From positions 1 to 64,000 of the forward strand of contig NZ_VKCZ01000006.1 of assembly GCF_009299835.1 (NCBI RefSeq): a stretch of 64,000 nucleotides of DNA, given 5' to 3'. The notes below the pieces were generated by a model. It was not told where the DNA came from. It saw only the letters and a program-made list of their open reading frames with translations, and searched no databases. Positions within the stretch are counted from its first letter, which is position 1. Every line of letters begins with the position of its first letter. Positions 8,694 through 16,623 of the stretch are shown here, piece after piece. The DNA comes from Microlunatus speluncae (GTDB lineage Bacteria; Actinomycetota; Actinomycetes; Propionibacteriales; Propionibacteriaceae). The position numbers and the translations under genes are program-made.

Positions 8694-8762
8694 TGCTGTA
8701 GATCCGCTGAAGGTCGGGCCGATTCGATTGTTCCGCGGCCGCTGCCTCGGCACGGTGGGGGC

Positions 8763-10046
8763 ATGGCTCGGATGACCGAAGATCAGGCGATCCGCCGGCT
8801 GCTGGACCGGTACGGGTTCGGCGCCGGCGGCACCGAGCTCGCCGACGCCCGGCGGGCGGGGTGGCGTGCGTCGCTCTCGACCTTGCTCTCCCCCGAGAGC
8901 GACGACTCCTCCGCCACCCCGCCGCCGGAGCTGGCCCCGTATCAGCGCGGCGGCAAGGACGAGGACCCGGCGGCAAAGAAGGAGCGCAAGCAGCGGCAGC
9001 GCGCCGACCGGACCGCGGCCACGATCTGGTGGTTGGACCGGATGGTCGCCACCGACGCGCCGCTGGTCGAGCGGCTGACCTGGTTCTGGCACGGTCACTT
9101 CGCCACCAGCCTGCAGAAGGTGAAGGATCCGCGGCTGATGCTGACCCAGAACACCTCGCTGCGGCGGCTCGGCCGGGGCGACTTCCGTGACCTCGCCCGG
9201 TCGATGATCATCGATCCCGCGATGCTGATCTGGTTGGACGGCAACGACAACACGGCGAAGGCGGCCAACGAGAATCTGGCCCGCGAGTTCCTCGAGCTGT
9301 TCACGCTCGGCCATGGCCACTACTCCGAGGACGACATCAAGGGGGCGGCTCGGGCGTTGACCGGTTGGAAGCTCAACCGGAAGACCGGCATCGCCAAGCT
9401 CAGCCCGAGGCAACACGCGACCGGTGACAAGACGATCTTGGGCCGGACCGCCGACTTCGACGCCAAGGGCTTCGTCGACCAGGTCGTGGCACAGCCGGCC
9501 TGCCCGCGATTCCTGGTGTCCCGGCTCTGGTTCCGGCTGGTCAACGCCGAGCCGCCGCCGGACGAGGCGGTGGACCGGCTCGTCGGCGCGTACGGGCCGG
9601 ACCGTGACTTCACGGCTCTGCTCGGCGCACTGGCCGAGGAGGACGCGTTCGCCGATTCGACGACGACGCTGGTGAAGCAACCGGTCGAGTGGGCGGTCGG
9701 CCTGCTCCGGGCCGCTGGCGTCCGGCCGAGCAAGCTGGAGCCGAAGCAGCAACAGAAGTTGATCACGCTGCTGAAGGGCATGGGCCAGCTCCCGTTCTTG
9801 CCGCCCAGTGTCGGGGGCTGGGCGGCCGGCTCGGCCTGGTTGTCGACCGCCGCCGCCCGGTCCCGGATCGAACTCGCCGCCATGATCAACAAGGCCGCGG
9901 ACGCCGAGCTCACCGAAGCCGACCCGGCCGCGGTGCTCGGGCTGGACCGGGTGTCGGACCGGACCGCCGCCTCGATCGAGAGTGCACCGGCCGAGAGCCG
10001 GCTGGCCGTCGCCGCCTGCTCTCCCGAATACGTCGTTTCCCTGTAA
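8763..10046 (+). CDS. DUF1800 family protein
   Basis: A 427-residue helical protein. It opens with DQAIRRLLDRYGFGA and contains RLTWFWHGHFATSLQKV, EFLELFTLGHGHYSEDDIKGAARALTGW and PRFLVSRLWFRLV, all characteristic of DUF1800. The family is nearly always encoded beside a DUF1501 gene, as here 24 bases downstream, and the pair appears in many environmental bacteria without a proven biochemical role. No signal peptide is visible on this partner, while the DUF1501 protein has a Tat-type leader. A co-exported complex is possible but unproven. Confidence 0.88.
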   Translation: MARMTEDQAIRRLLDRYGFGAGGTELADARRAGWRASLSTLLSPESDDSSATPPPELAPYQRGGKDEDPAAKKERKQRQRADRTAATIWWLDRMVATDAPLVERLTWFWHGHFATSLQKVKDPRLMLTQNTSLRRLGRGDFRDLARSMIIDPAMLIWLDGNDNTAKAANENLAREFLELFTLGHGHYSEDDIKGAARALTGWKLNRKTGIAKLSPRQHATGDKTILGRTADFDAKGFVDQVVAQPACPRFLVSRLWFRLVNAEPPPDEAVDRLVGAYGPDRDFTALLGALAEEDAFADSTTTLVKQPVEWAVGLLRAAGVRPSKLEPKQQQKLITLLKGMGQLPFLPPSVGGWAAGSAWLSTAAARSRIELAAMINKAADAELTEADPAAVLGLDRVSDRTAASIESAPAESRLAVAACSPEYVVSL

Positions 10047-10070
10047 CCGCTCGGCTCCGTGAAGGACGTG

Positions 10071-11369
10071 ATGAAGATGAACCACCCCCCTGAACAGCTT
10101 TCGACGTCGGTCAGCCCGGTCACCCGCCGCCGGTTCCTCGCCTTCTCCGGGGTCGCGGGCGCCGGCGCTCTCGCGGTCGGCGCCTCGCAGATCAGGTGGG
10201 GCGACCTGGTTCAGGCCGCCGCGACCTCGCCGCTCGTTCCGGAGGCCGGCGTGCTGGTGGTGATCACCCTGTACGGCGGCAATGACGGGCTGAACACCGT
10301 AGTGCCCACCGGCGATCCGGTCTATCAGCAGGCCCGGGCCGAGCTGGCCTACCGGCCGGAGGACGTGCTCGACCTCGGCCAGGGGCTCGGCTTCAATCCG
10401 GGCCTCACCTCCCTGCACGGGCTGTGGCGGGACCAAGGCCTGGCGATCGTCCGCGGCGTCGGCTATCCGAAGGCCGATCGGAGCCACTTCCGGTCGATGG
10501 CGATCTGGCAGACCGCCGCCCCGGACACCCCGGCCCGCAGCGGCTGGCTCGGCCGCTGGCTCGACGCCACCACCACCGATCCGCTGCAGGCGGTCTCCCT
10601 CGATTCGGTGACGCCGCCGTTGCTCGCCGGGGAGAAGCTGGCCGCAGCCTCGTTTCCCCTGTCCGGCTTGGCCTTGCCCAAGGGCGGATTGGGTACGGCG
10701 ATCGAACGGCTGGCCAGGCCGGATCCGGGCGATGATCACTGGCTGACCCAGGCGGCGAAGCAGTACGCCGATCTCGGCGCGGCCAGCAAGACCCTCGGCC
10801 CGGCCCGGCAACAGGCGGCGGGCCAGGATGATGATCAACCGGAGGACCGGGACGACGAGTCGGCCAAGGGTGGCTCGGCCGGCGGCCAGAGCCAGCTCGC
10901 CGCCCAGCTCGATCTGGTTGCGACCATGATCGACATGGGCGTGCCGACCCGGGTCTACTCGGTCTCCCTCGGCGGCTTCGACACCCATTCCGACGAGCGC
11001 GGCACCCAGGAGCGGCTGCTGGGCGAACTGGATGCGGCGGTCGCCAAGTTTCGGGCACGACTGCAGGGCAGCGAACGCGGCCGACAGGTGGTGACCATGA
11101 TCTACTCCGAGTTCGGCCGCCGGGTCGTGGCGAACGCCAGCGACGGGACCGATCACGGCACCGCCGGGCCGGTGTTCCTGTTCGGCGACGGGATCCACGG
11201 CGGCTTCCTCGGCGAGGAGCCGAGCCTGACCGACCTGGACGACGGCGACCTGCGCGCCGGCGTCGACTTCCGCTCGATCTACGCCTCGGTGCTGGACCGG
11301 GTTCTCGGCGCCGAGCCGGAGCCGCTGCTCGCCGGCTACGGCACGCGGCTGGACGGGCTGTTCGACTGA
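10071..11369 (+). CDS. DUF1501 family protein with Tat signal
   Basis: A 432-residue protein. A twin-arginine leader (TRRRFLAFSGVAGAGALAVG) lies near residues 18-38, so export by the Tat system in a folded state is likely. The mature part has VVITLYGGNDGLNTVVP, SLGGFDTHSDERGTQ and MIYSEFGRRVVANASDGTDHG, the hallmarks of DUF1501, which shares a fold with sulfatases and phosphatases. ATG 10071 is preferred over GTG 10059 because GAAGGA at 10061-10066 sits 4 bases before it; ATG 10077 is also possible. It forms a two-gene unit with the DUF1800 gene. Confidence 0.88.
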   Translation: MKMNHPPEQLSTSVSPVTRRRFLAFSGVAGAGALAVGASQIRWGDLVQAAATSPLVPEAGVLVVITLYGGNDGLNTVVPTGDPVYQQARAELAYRPEDVLDLGQGLGFNPGLTSLHGLWRDQGLAIVRGVGYPKADRSHFRSMAIWQTAAPDTPARSGWLGRWLDATTTDPLQAVSLDSVTPPLLAGEKLAAASFPLSGLALPKGGLGTAIERLARPDPGDDHWLTQAAKQYADLGAASKTLGPARQQAAGQDDDQPEDRDDESAKGGSAGGQSQLAAQLDLVATMIDMGVPTRVYSVSLGGFDTHSDERGTQERLLGELDAAVAKFRARLQGSERGRQVVTMIYSEFGRRVVANASDGTDHGTAGPVFLFGDGIHGGFLGEEPSLTDLDDGDLRAGVDFRSIYASVLDRVLGAEPEPLLAGYGTRLDGLFD

Positions 11370-11474
11370 TCACTGGTCCGACCGATCGCTGGTCGCCCCG
11401 GTACAACGGCGCTACGATCGGCGGCACAACCGAACACACTTGCACAGGGATTGCGGTGGGCAGCGCAGTGAGGC

Positions 11475-12752
11475 ATGCCCATGACTCAGCATCCCGATGC
11501 CCCCCGGACCGGCTGGAAGCGGAATCTCCGTCGGCTGTGGTTGGCCCAATCGTCGTCCTTGTTAGGCCTCCAGGTCAGCCTGATCGCCCTGCCCCTGGTC
11601 GCGATCGATGTCCTGCACGCCGGCGCCACCGAGGTGGGGCTGCTGGCACTGGCGGCGCAACTGCCCTGGCTGATCCTGCCGCCGATCATCGGAGCCCTCG
11701 CCGACCGGAGTGATCGAAAACGACTGCTCGTGATCAGCCACCTCGGCCGAGCCCTGCTCTGGCTGACCATCCCGGTCGGCTACCTGCTCGGAGTGCTCAC
11801 GCTGCAGCAGTTGTTCGTCGTGCTGCCGATCGTCGGCATTCTGGGGATGATCTTCGACATCGCCTACCGGTCATTCCTGCCCGGAGTCGTACCGGTGTCG
11901 GAGCTCGACGCCGCCAACGGACGGCTGGCCGCGACGGACGCCGTGGCCCGATCTGCCGGACCCGCCATCGCCGGACTGCTGGTGCAGGCGGTCACGGCGC
12001 CGGTGGCGCTCCTGGTCCAGGCCGGCACCGCGCTGCTGGCCGCGCTGTCCACTCAGTCGATCAGGACCGAAGACAGGCCTCCGGTACGCGAGCGGCGAGC
12101 GGTGGGGCCGGCCTCCTGGGCCCGCGACATCGCCGACGGATTCCGTTGTCTGATGAGGATCCGGCCGCTTCGCTGGATCACTCTCGCCGAGACCCTGTAC
12201 CTGTTCTTCTTCGATCTGATCTTCGCCGTGTTGATCGTCTTTCTCCGGACGACGATCGGGCTCGGTGCCGGGCTGATCGGCGTGATCTTCGCCGTCGGCA
12301 GCCTCGGCGGCCTGGTCGGTGCCCTGGTCGTGGTCCGGCTCCGGCGACGATTCGGGTTCGACCGGATCCTCGTCCTGACGGCGATCCTGCGCGGCGTCGG
12401 GCTGCTGCTGTTGCCGTTGAGCCTGGCCTTCGATCCGGACGTCCGGCTGGTGGTCCTGATCGCCGCCCGAGCCCTCAACGCTTGCGCGTGGTCGGGCTTC
12501 GAGGTGCTGGCCCAGACCTATCAGCAGTCGGTGCTGCCCGATCGGTCTCGTGCCAGCGCGACCGCGGCCTCGCTCTGGATCGGCCGCGGGGCGGAGGTGG
12601 CCGGCGCGGCGACCGCTGCCGTCCTGGTCGGGGTGGTCGGGCTGACCCCACTGCTTGTCGCCGCCGGCCTCGGCGGCACCCTGGCCGGTCTGGTGACCCT
12701 CGCGGTGCGGACCGTCGCGACCGGACCTGGCCCCGAGCGCGACGGCCACTGA
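11475..12752 (+). CDS. MFS transporter, efflux-type
   Basis: A 425-residue membrane protein with about twelve hydrophobic segments. The loop ALADRSDRKRLL after the second helix is the MFS motif, and the N-terminus (NLRRLWLAQSSSLLGLQVSLIALPLVAI) and RSFLPGVVPVSELDAANGRLAATDAVARSAGPAIAGLLV are typical of the MFS_3/EntS-like exporters that expel siderophores or macrolide-type compounds. The substrate is unknown. The start is ATG 11475 with a second ATG at 11481. The gene stands alone and converges on the sensor kinase gene. Confidence 0.85.
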   Translation: MPMTQHPDAPRTGWKRNLRRLWLAQSSSLLGLQVSLIALPLVAIDVLHAGATEVGLLALAAQLPWLILPPIIGALADRSDRKRLLVISHLGRALLWLTIPVGYLLGVLTLQQLFVVLPIVGILGMIFDIAYRSFLPGVVPVSELDAANGRLAATDAVARSAGPAIAGLLVQAVTAPVALLVQAGTALLAALSTQSIRTEDRPPVRERRAVGPASWARDIADGFRCLMRIRPLRWITLAETLYLFFFDLIFAVLIVFLRTTIGLGAGLIGVIFAVGSLGGLVGALVVVRLRRRFGFDRILVLTAILRGVGLLLLPLSLAFDPDVRLVVLIAARALNACAWSGFEVLAQTYQQSVLPDRSRASATAASLWIGRGAEVAGAATAAVLVGVVGLTPLLVAAGLGGTLAGLVTLAVRTVATGPGPERDGH

Positions 12753-12777
12753 GCCAGGGACGACGGACCTCCTCCGT

Positions 12778-12838
12778 GCCGAGACGTCACTTGTGTACCG
12801 ACACGCCGCAGAAACGCGTGCATTAGTGCCGTCTCGGC
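12778..12838. terminator. Possible bidirectional terminator between convergent genes
   Basis: Arms GCCGAGACG (12778-12786) and CGTCTCGGC (12830-12838) enclose a 43-base loop between the convergent MFS and histidine kinase genes. The long loop makes function uncertain. Confidence 0.4.
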
Positions 12839-12844
12839 GGGGTT

Positions 12845-14173
12845 TCAGGTGGGGGAGGGGAGGGTTAGGAGGAAGTGGGCGCCGGGGAGGGTGCGGGGGG
12901 CGAGGCAGGTCAGGTCGCCGCCTTGGGCGCGGGCGTAGCCGCGGGCGATGGCCAGGCCTAGGCCGAAGCCGCCCGGCGGGCCGACGGTGCTCCGGTGCTG
13001 ATCGAGCCGGACCAGGCGGTCGAAGACGCGGTCCCGGTCCGCGGCCGGGATGCCGGGGCCGTCGTCCTCGACCCGGATCAGCACCCGGTCGGCGGTCGGC
13101 TCGACGGTGATCAGGATGGTTCCTTGATCGGCCACCGCGCGGCCGGCGTTGTCGATCAGGTTGCGCAGGATGCCGGACAGCCGGTCCGGGTCGGCGAAGG
13201 CCAGGGCCGAGCCGCCCTCCCGGCGAAAGGTCAGCTCGGGATGCAACGCCCGGGCCCGGTGCAGGTCGGCGTCGATCGACTCGGTGACGTCGATCATGGT
13301 GCGGTTCAGCTCCAGCCCGGCGTCCAGCCGGGCGGCCGTCAGCAGGTCGTTGACCAGGGAGCCGGCCCGGCCGGTCTCGCCGATCAGCAGCTGCTGCAGC
13401 CGTTCCCGCTCGGCCGCCGAAAGTTGATCATGGTAGTGCAGCAGGGACTCGGCCGCGGCCTGGATGCCGGCGATCGGGGTGCGCAGCTCGTGCGCGGCGT
13501 CGGCGAGGAACTCCTTGGTCCGCTCCTCCGCCTGCCGGGCCCGCTGTTCCGCGCCCTCGAGCTCGTCCAGCATCTCGTCGAACGCGACCGCGGTGCGGCC
13601 CAGCTCGGTGTTCGGCCGGGTCGGCCGGAGCCGCCGGCCGCGGTCGCCGCCGGCGATGGTCCGGGCCAGCCGGGCCATCGCGCCGAGCGGTGACAACGAC
13701 AGCCGGACCGCGAGCACCACCAGCCCGGCGCTGATCACGATCGCGACCGCGCCGGTGATCAACAGCACCTGCCGCAGCACCGACCGGGCGTCACTGTTGA
13801 GGGCGAGGTCGACGCCGAGGGTGAGGGTCGCGCCGTCGATCCGGCCCGGGCCGGCCAGCTTGGTTCGGGTGATCTTGGTCTGATCGCCGGGCTGGATGAT
13901 GCTGCCGTATTCGGTCCCGTCCCGGAGCACCAACCGAGCCCGTACCCCGTCGGCGTCGACCCGGTTGACCAACTGCTGCGGCCGCACCCCGGTCCGGGCC
14001 AGCTGCCGGGCCAACTGGGCTCGCCCGGTCAGCAGCGCGTCCAGGCTGCGCTCGGACTGGACCGCGAAGATCGTGTCGATCACCAGGCCGAGCCCGATCA
14101 GGACCGCCACCAGGACGGCGATCGTCGCCACCGCCACCCGGATCTGCACCGAGCCGGTCCGCAGGCCGGTCAC
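12845..14173 (-). CDS. Sensor histidine kinase (HAMP, HisKA, HATPase)
   Basis: A 442-residue inner membrane kinase. Two hydrophobic segments (about 13-33 and 136-158) flank an extracytoplasmic sensor region, then come a HAMP domain, the phosphoacceptor motif DAAHELRTP (His228) and the ATPase boxes NLIDNAGRAV, EDDGPGIP and GFGLGLAIARGYARAQGG. It autophosphorylates and passes phosphate to the response regulator encoded directly upstream. The start is a GTG at 14173 that overlaps the regulator's stop codon by four bases (GTGA), so the pair is translationally coupled. The signal sensed is not evident. Confidence 0.92.
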   Translation of the reverse strand: MTGLRTGSVQIRVAVATIAVLVAVLIGLGLVIDTIFAVQSERSLDALLTGRAQLARQLARTGVRPQQLVNRVDADGVRARLVLRDGTEYGSIIQPGDQTKITRTKLAGPGRIDGATLTLGVDLALNSDARSVLRQVLLITGAVAIVISAGLVVLAVRLSLSPLGAMARLARTIAGGDRGRRLRPTRPNTELGRTAVAFDEMLDELEGAEQRARQAEERTKEFLADAAHELRTPIAGIQAAAESLLHYHDQLSAAERERLQQLLIGETGRAGSLVNDLLTAARLDAGLELNRTMIDVTESIDADLHRARALHPELTFRREGGSALAFADPDRLSGILRNLIDNAGRAVADQGTILITVEPTADRVLIRVEDDGPGIPAADRDRVFDRLVRLDQHRSTVGPPGGFGLGLAIARGYARAQGGDLTCLAPRTLPGAHFLLTLPSPT

Positions 14174-14850
14174 GGCGACTCCGCGAGCCGGTAGCCGCGA
14201 CCGCGCACGGTGTGGATCAGCCGCGGGCCGTGCCGTTCCAGTTTTCGCCGCAGCGAGCTGACGTGCACCTCGACCAGGTTGCGATCGAAGCCCGCGTACC
14301 CCCAGACCTCGCTGATGATCTTGTCCTTGCTGACCACGTTGCCGCGCTGGTGGGCCAGATACGCCAGGATCTGCTGCTCGGTCTCGGTCAGCTCGATCCG
14401 GTGATCACCCCGGGCCACCTGGCCCGACTGCTCGGCGATCAGCAGGTCGCCGACCATGATCGCCGGGCCGCCGGGAGCGGTCCGGCGCAGGACAGCGCGG
14501 ACCCGGGCGATCAACTCCACCATCGCGAACGGCTTCACCAGATAGTCGTCTGCACCACCGGACAGCCCGCGGACCCGGTCGACGGTGGTGTCCCGAGCGG
14601 TCAGCATCAGCACGGCCGCGGAGCTGATCGGCCGGATCAGGTCCAGCAGCTCGAAGCCGTCGCGGCCCGGCAGCATCACGTCCAAGATCACCAAGGCAGG
14701 TCGGAACTCACCGAGCACGCGCTCCAGCCCGTCGCCGTCGGCCGCGCCGAGCGGCTCGAATCCCTCCGCGGTCAGGGCCGCGAGCACCGACATCCGGATC
14801 GCGTCGCTGTCTTCGACGACGAGGATTCGGGAGCCGGCCACCCGCCCCAT
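14170..14850 (-). CDS. OmpR-type response regulator
   Basis: A 226-residue regulator. The receiver domain has the acidic pocket VVEDSD, the phosphoacceptor Asp57 in VILDVMLPG, Thr in MLTARD and Lys in VKPFAM. The C-terminal winged helix ends with VEVHVSSLRRKLERHGPRLIHTVRGRGYRLA, the OmpR/PhoB DNA-binding signature. ATG 14850 is chosen because it begins a normal receiver domain; the frame runs on upstream to 15324 antisense to the ligase gene and that part is not real. It is the first gene of the two-component operon. Its 5' flank contains the ligase terminator hairpin. Confidence 0.93.
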   Translation of the reverse strand: MGRVAGSRILVVEDSDAIRMSVLAALTAEGFEPLGAADGDGLERVLGEFRPALVILDVMLPGRDGFELLDLIRPISSAAVLMLTARDTTVDRVRGLSGGADDYLVKPFAMVELIARVRAVLRRTAPGGPAIMVGDLLIAEQSGQVARGDHRIELTETEQQILAYLAHQRGNVVSKDKIISEVWGYAGFDRNLVEVHVSSLRRKLERHGPRLIHTVRGRGYRLAESP

Positions 14851-14935
14851 TGTGCCCGGACCGGTCGCCGCCGCGACGCAACAGCCACGCCTGGTGGCCG
14901 GGCAAGTCGGCCGCCGAGCAGTGCGAGGTGCGCGT

Positions 14936-14961
14936 CTAGTGCCCCCCGCCAGGGGCACTAG
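14936..14961. terminator. Hairpin containing the ligase stop codon
   Basis: Perfect 10-bp arms CTAGTGCCCC / GGGGCACTAG with a 6-base loop. The minus-strand TAG stop codon of the DNA ligase gene (14958-14960) lies inside one arm. A near-identical hairpin ends the sulfatase gene at 58861-58885, also with the TAG inside the arm. Confidence 0.75.
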
Positions 14962-16502
14962 TCCCCCGGCTCGTCCTTGATCGCGCCCAGGGCCAGGACC
15001 GTGTCCAGGGTGTCGGCCTGGTCCGCGGTCTTGTCCTCGCGATAGCGCAGCACCCGGGCGAAGCGCAGGGCAACGCCGCCGGGATAGCGGGTCGAGCGCT
15101 GCAAACCGTCGAACGCGATCTCCACCACGGTTTCCGGTCGCAGATAGACGGTGTAGTCGTCCCGGCTGGTCTCGAGTTCCTGGAACCGTTCGGTCTGCCA
15201 GGTCAACAGCTTGTCGGTCATCCCCTTGAACGTCTTGCCGAGCATGATCGGCTCGCCGCCCCGCGGATCGCGCGCGGCCAGGTGCAGGTTGGACAGCCAG
15301 CCCTGGCGGCGGCCGTGGCCCCATTCGGCGGCGATCACCAGCAGGTCGAGGGTGTGCCGCGGTTTGATCTTGATCCAGGCGGCGTCCCGGCGGCCCGCCG
15401 CGTACGGCGAATCCAGCCGCTTCACCACCACGCCCTCGTAGCCGTCAGCGACCGCCGAGCCGAACACGGCGGTCAACTCGGCCTCGGTGGCGCAGACCCG
15501 GCGCGGCACGATCAGCTCGTCAGGCAGCACCTCGGTCATGATCCTGGTCCGCTCGGTCAGCGGTTCGTCGAGCAGATCGCGACCGTCCAGGTGCAGCAGG
15601 TCGAAGAAGTAGCCGCGCAGCGGAGTGCGCTCGGAGTGCCCGGCGACGTCCAGCTGCGACCCGGTCCGGGACGCGGTCACCTGGAAACTCTCCGGCTTCC
15701 CGTCCGGCTGGAAGGCCAGCACCTCGCCGTCCAGCACCAGCGTCCGGTACGGCAGCGCGGCGACCGTGGCGCTCACCTCGGGCAGCCGTTCGGTGATCTC
15801 GTCCAGCGACCGGGTGAACATCCTGATCGTGTCGCCGTCCTTGTGCACCTGGACCCGGATCCCGTCCAGCTTGTGGTCGACCAGCGCCGGCAGCCCGGAC
15901 TTCGCCGCCGCTGCGGCGACGTCGGGAGCGCTCGCCGCCAGCATCGGCTGGATCCCGGTGCCGACGGAGAGGCCGACCCGTTCCAGCGCGGCCAGGCCGC
16001 CGTCGACCAGCACCCGGGCCGCGGCCGTGGTCGACGAGCTGAGCATCGCCGCCCGCCGGACCGCCGCCAGCGGCACCTCGTACGCGACCGCCAGGCCCTC
16101 CTGGACCTGCGCCTCCAGCGCGCCCTGCCGCAGCTCGCCGGAGACGAGCCCGGCCAGCAGCCGCTGCTCCGCCGCGGTCGCCCGGCCGAAGAGCTCCGCC
16201 ACCACCTCGGCCCGGCGGCCGGCCGATCCCGCACCGGACAGTTCGGCGGTGGCCTGGAATGCCGCGTCGACCTCGGCCACCGTCAGCGTCGACTCGACCG
16301 CCGGGGTCGGCGCCTTGCTGATCGTCCGCCAGCCGATCCCGGTCCGCCGTTGCCGCAACGAGCCGGCGAGATAGGCCACCACGATCTCGATCTCCGCGGC
16401 ATCGCCATCCCGCAGCACCTCCGCGATCAACTCCCGCTTGGCGATCCGCGACCGCGTCGCCGCCATCGCTGCCGACGCGGCGGCCACCCGTTCCAGCTGC
16501 AT
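14958..16502 (-). CDS. ATP-dependent DNA ligase
   Basis: A 514-residue enzyme that seals nicks by forming a ligase-AMP intermediate. The nucleophilic lysine is in VDHKLDGIRVQ (motif KxDG, about residue 211). An N-terminal helical DNA-binding domain (ATRSRIAKRELIAEVL) precedes it, and the OB-fold part contains PGGVALRFARVLRYREDKTADQADTL near the end. The layout matches actinobacterial LigB/LigC-like repair ligases, not a full LigD, because no polymerase or nuclease domain is present. ATG 16502 gives the family N-terminus MQLERVAAAS; an ATG at 16520 is an alternative. The gene is monocistronic and divergent from the secreted protein gene. Confidence 0.92.
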   Translation of the reverse strand: MQLERVAAASAAMAATRSRIAKRELIAEVLRDGDAAEIEIVVAYLAGSLRQRRTGIGWRTISKAPTPAVESTLTVAEVDAAFQATAELSGAGSAGRRAEVVAELFGRATAAEQRLLAGLVSGELRQGALEAQVQEGLAVAYEVPLAAVRRAAMLSSSTTAAARVLVDGGLAALERVGLSVGTGIQPMLAASAPDVAAAAAKSGLPALVDHKLDGIRVQVHKDGDTIRMFTRSLDEITERLPEVSATVAALPYRTLVLDGEVLAFQPDGKPESFQVTASRTGSQLDVAGHSERTPLRGYFFDLLHLDGRDLLDEPLTERTRIMTEVLPDELIVPRRVCATEAELTAVFGSAVADGYEGVVVKRLDSPYAAGRRDAAWIKIKPRHTLDLLVIAAEWGHGRRQGWLSNLHLAARDPRGGEPIMLGKTFKGMTDKLLTWQTERFQELETSRDDYTVYLRPETVVEIAFDGLQRSTRYPGGVALRFARVLRYREDKTADQADTLDTVLALGAIKDEPGD

Positions 16503-16623
16503 GCCGGCAGTCTCCACCATCGGCCCGACATTCCGGCTGGACCGACCCTTGACGCCGGTTCCGCGCTCACGTACCTTCCATTCAATTACGACCGTGCACT
16601 AACCGGGGAAATGGGTGGGTCGA

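Noticed and set aside
7890-11198. A 1102-codon minus-strand open frame antisense to the ABC-2 permease, DUF1800 and DUF1501 genes
   Set aside because: It is a frame produced by high GC content opposite three genes with clear families. Its translation is Arg/Gly/Pro-rich and matches no known fold, and it has no credible start or ribosome site.
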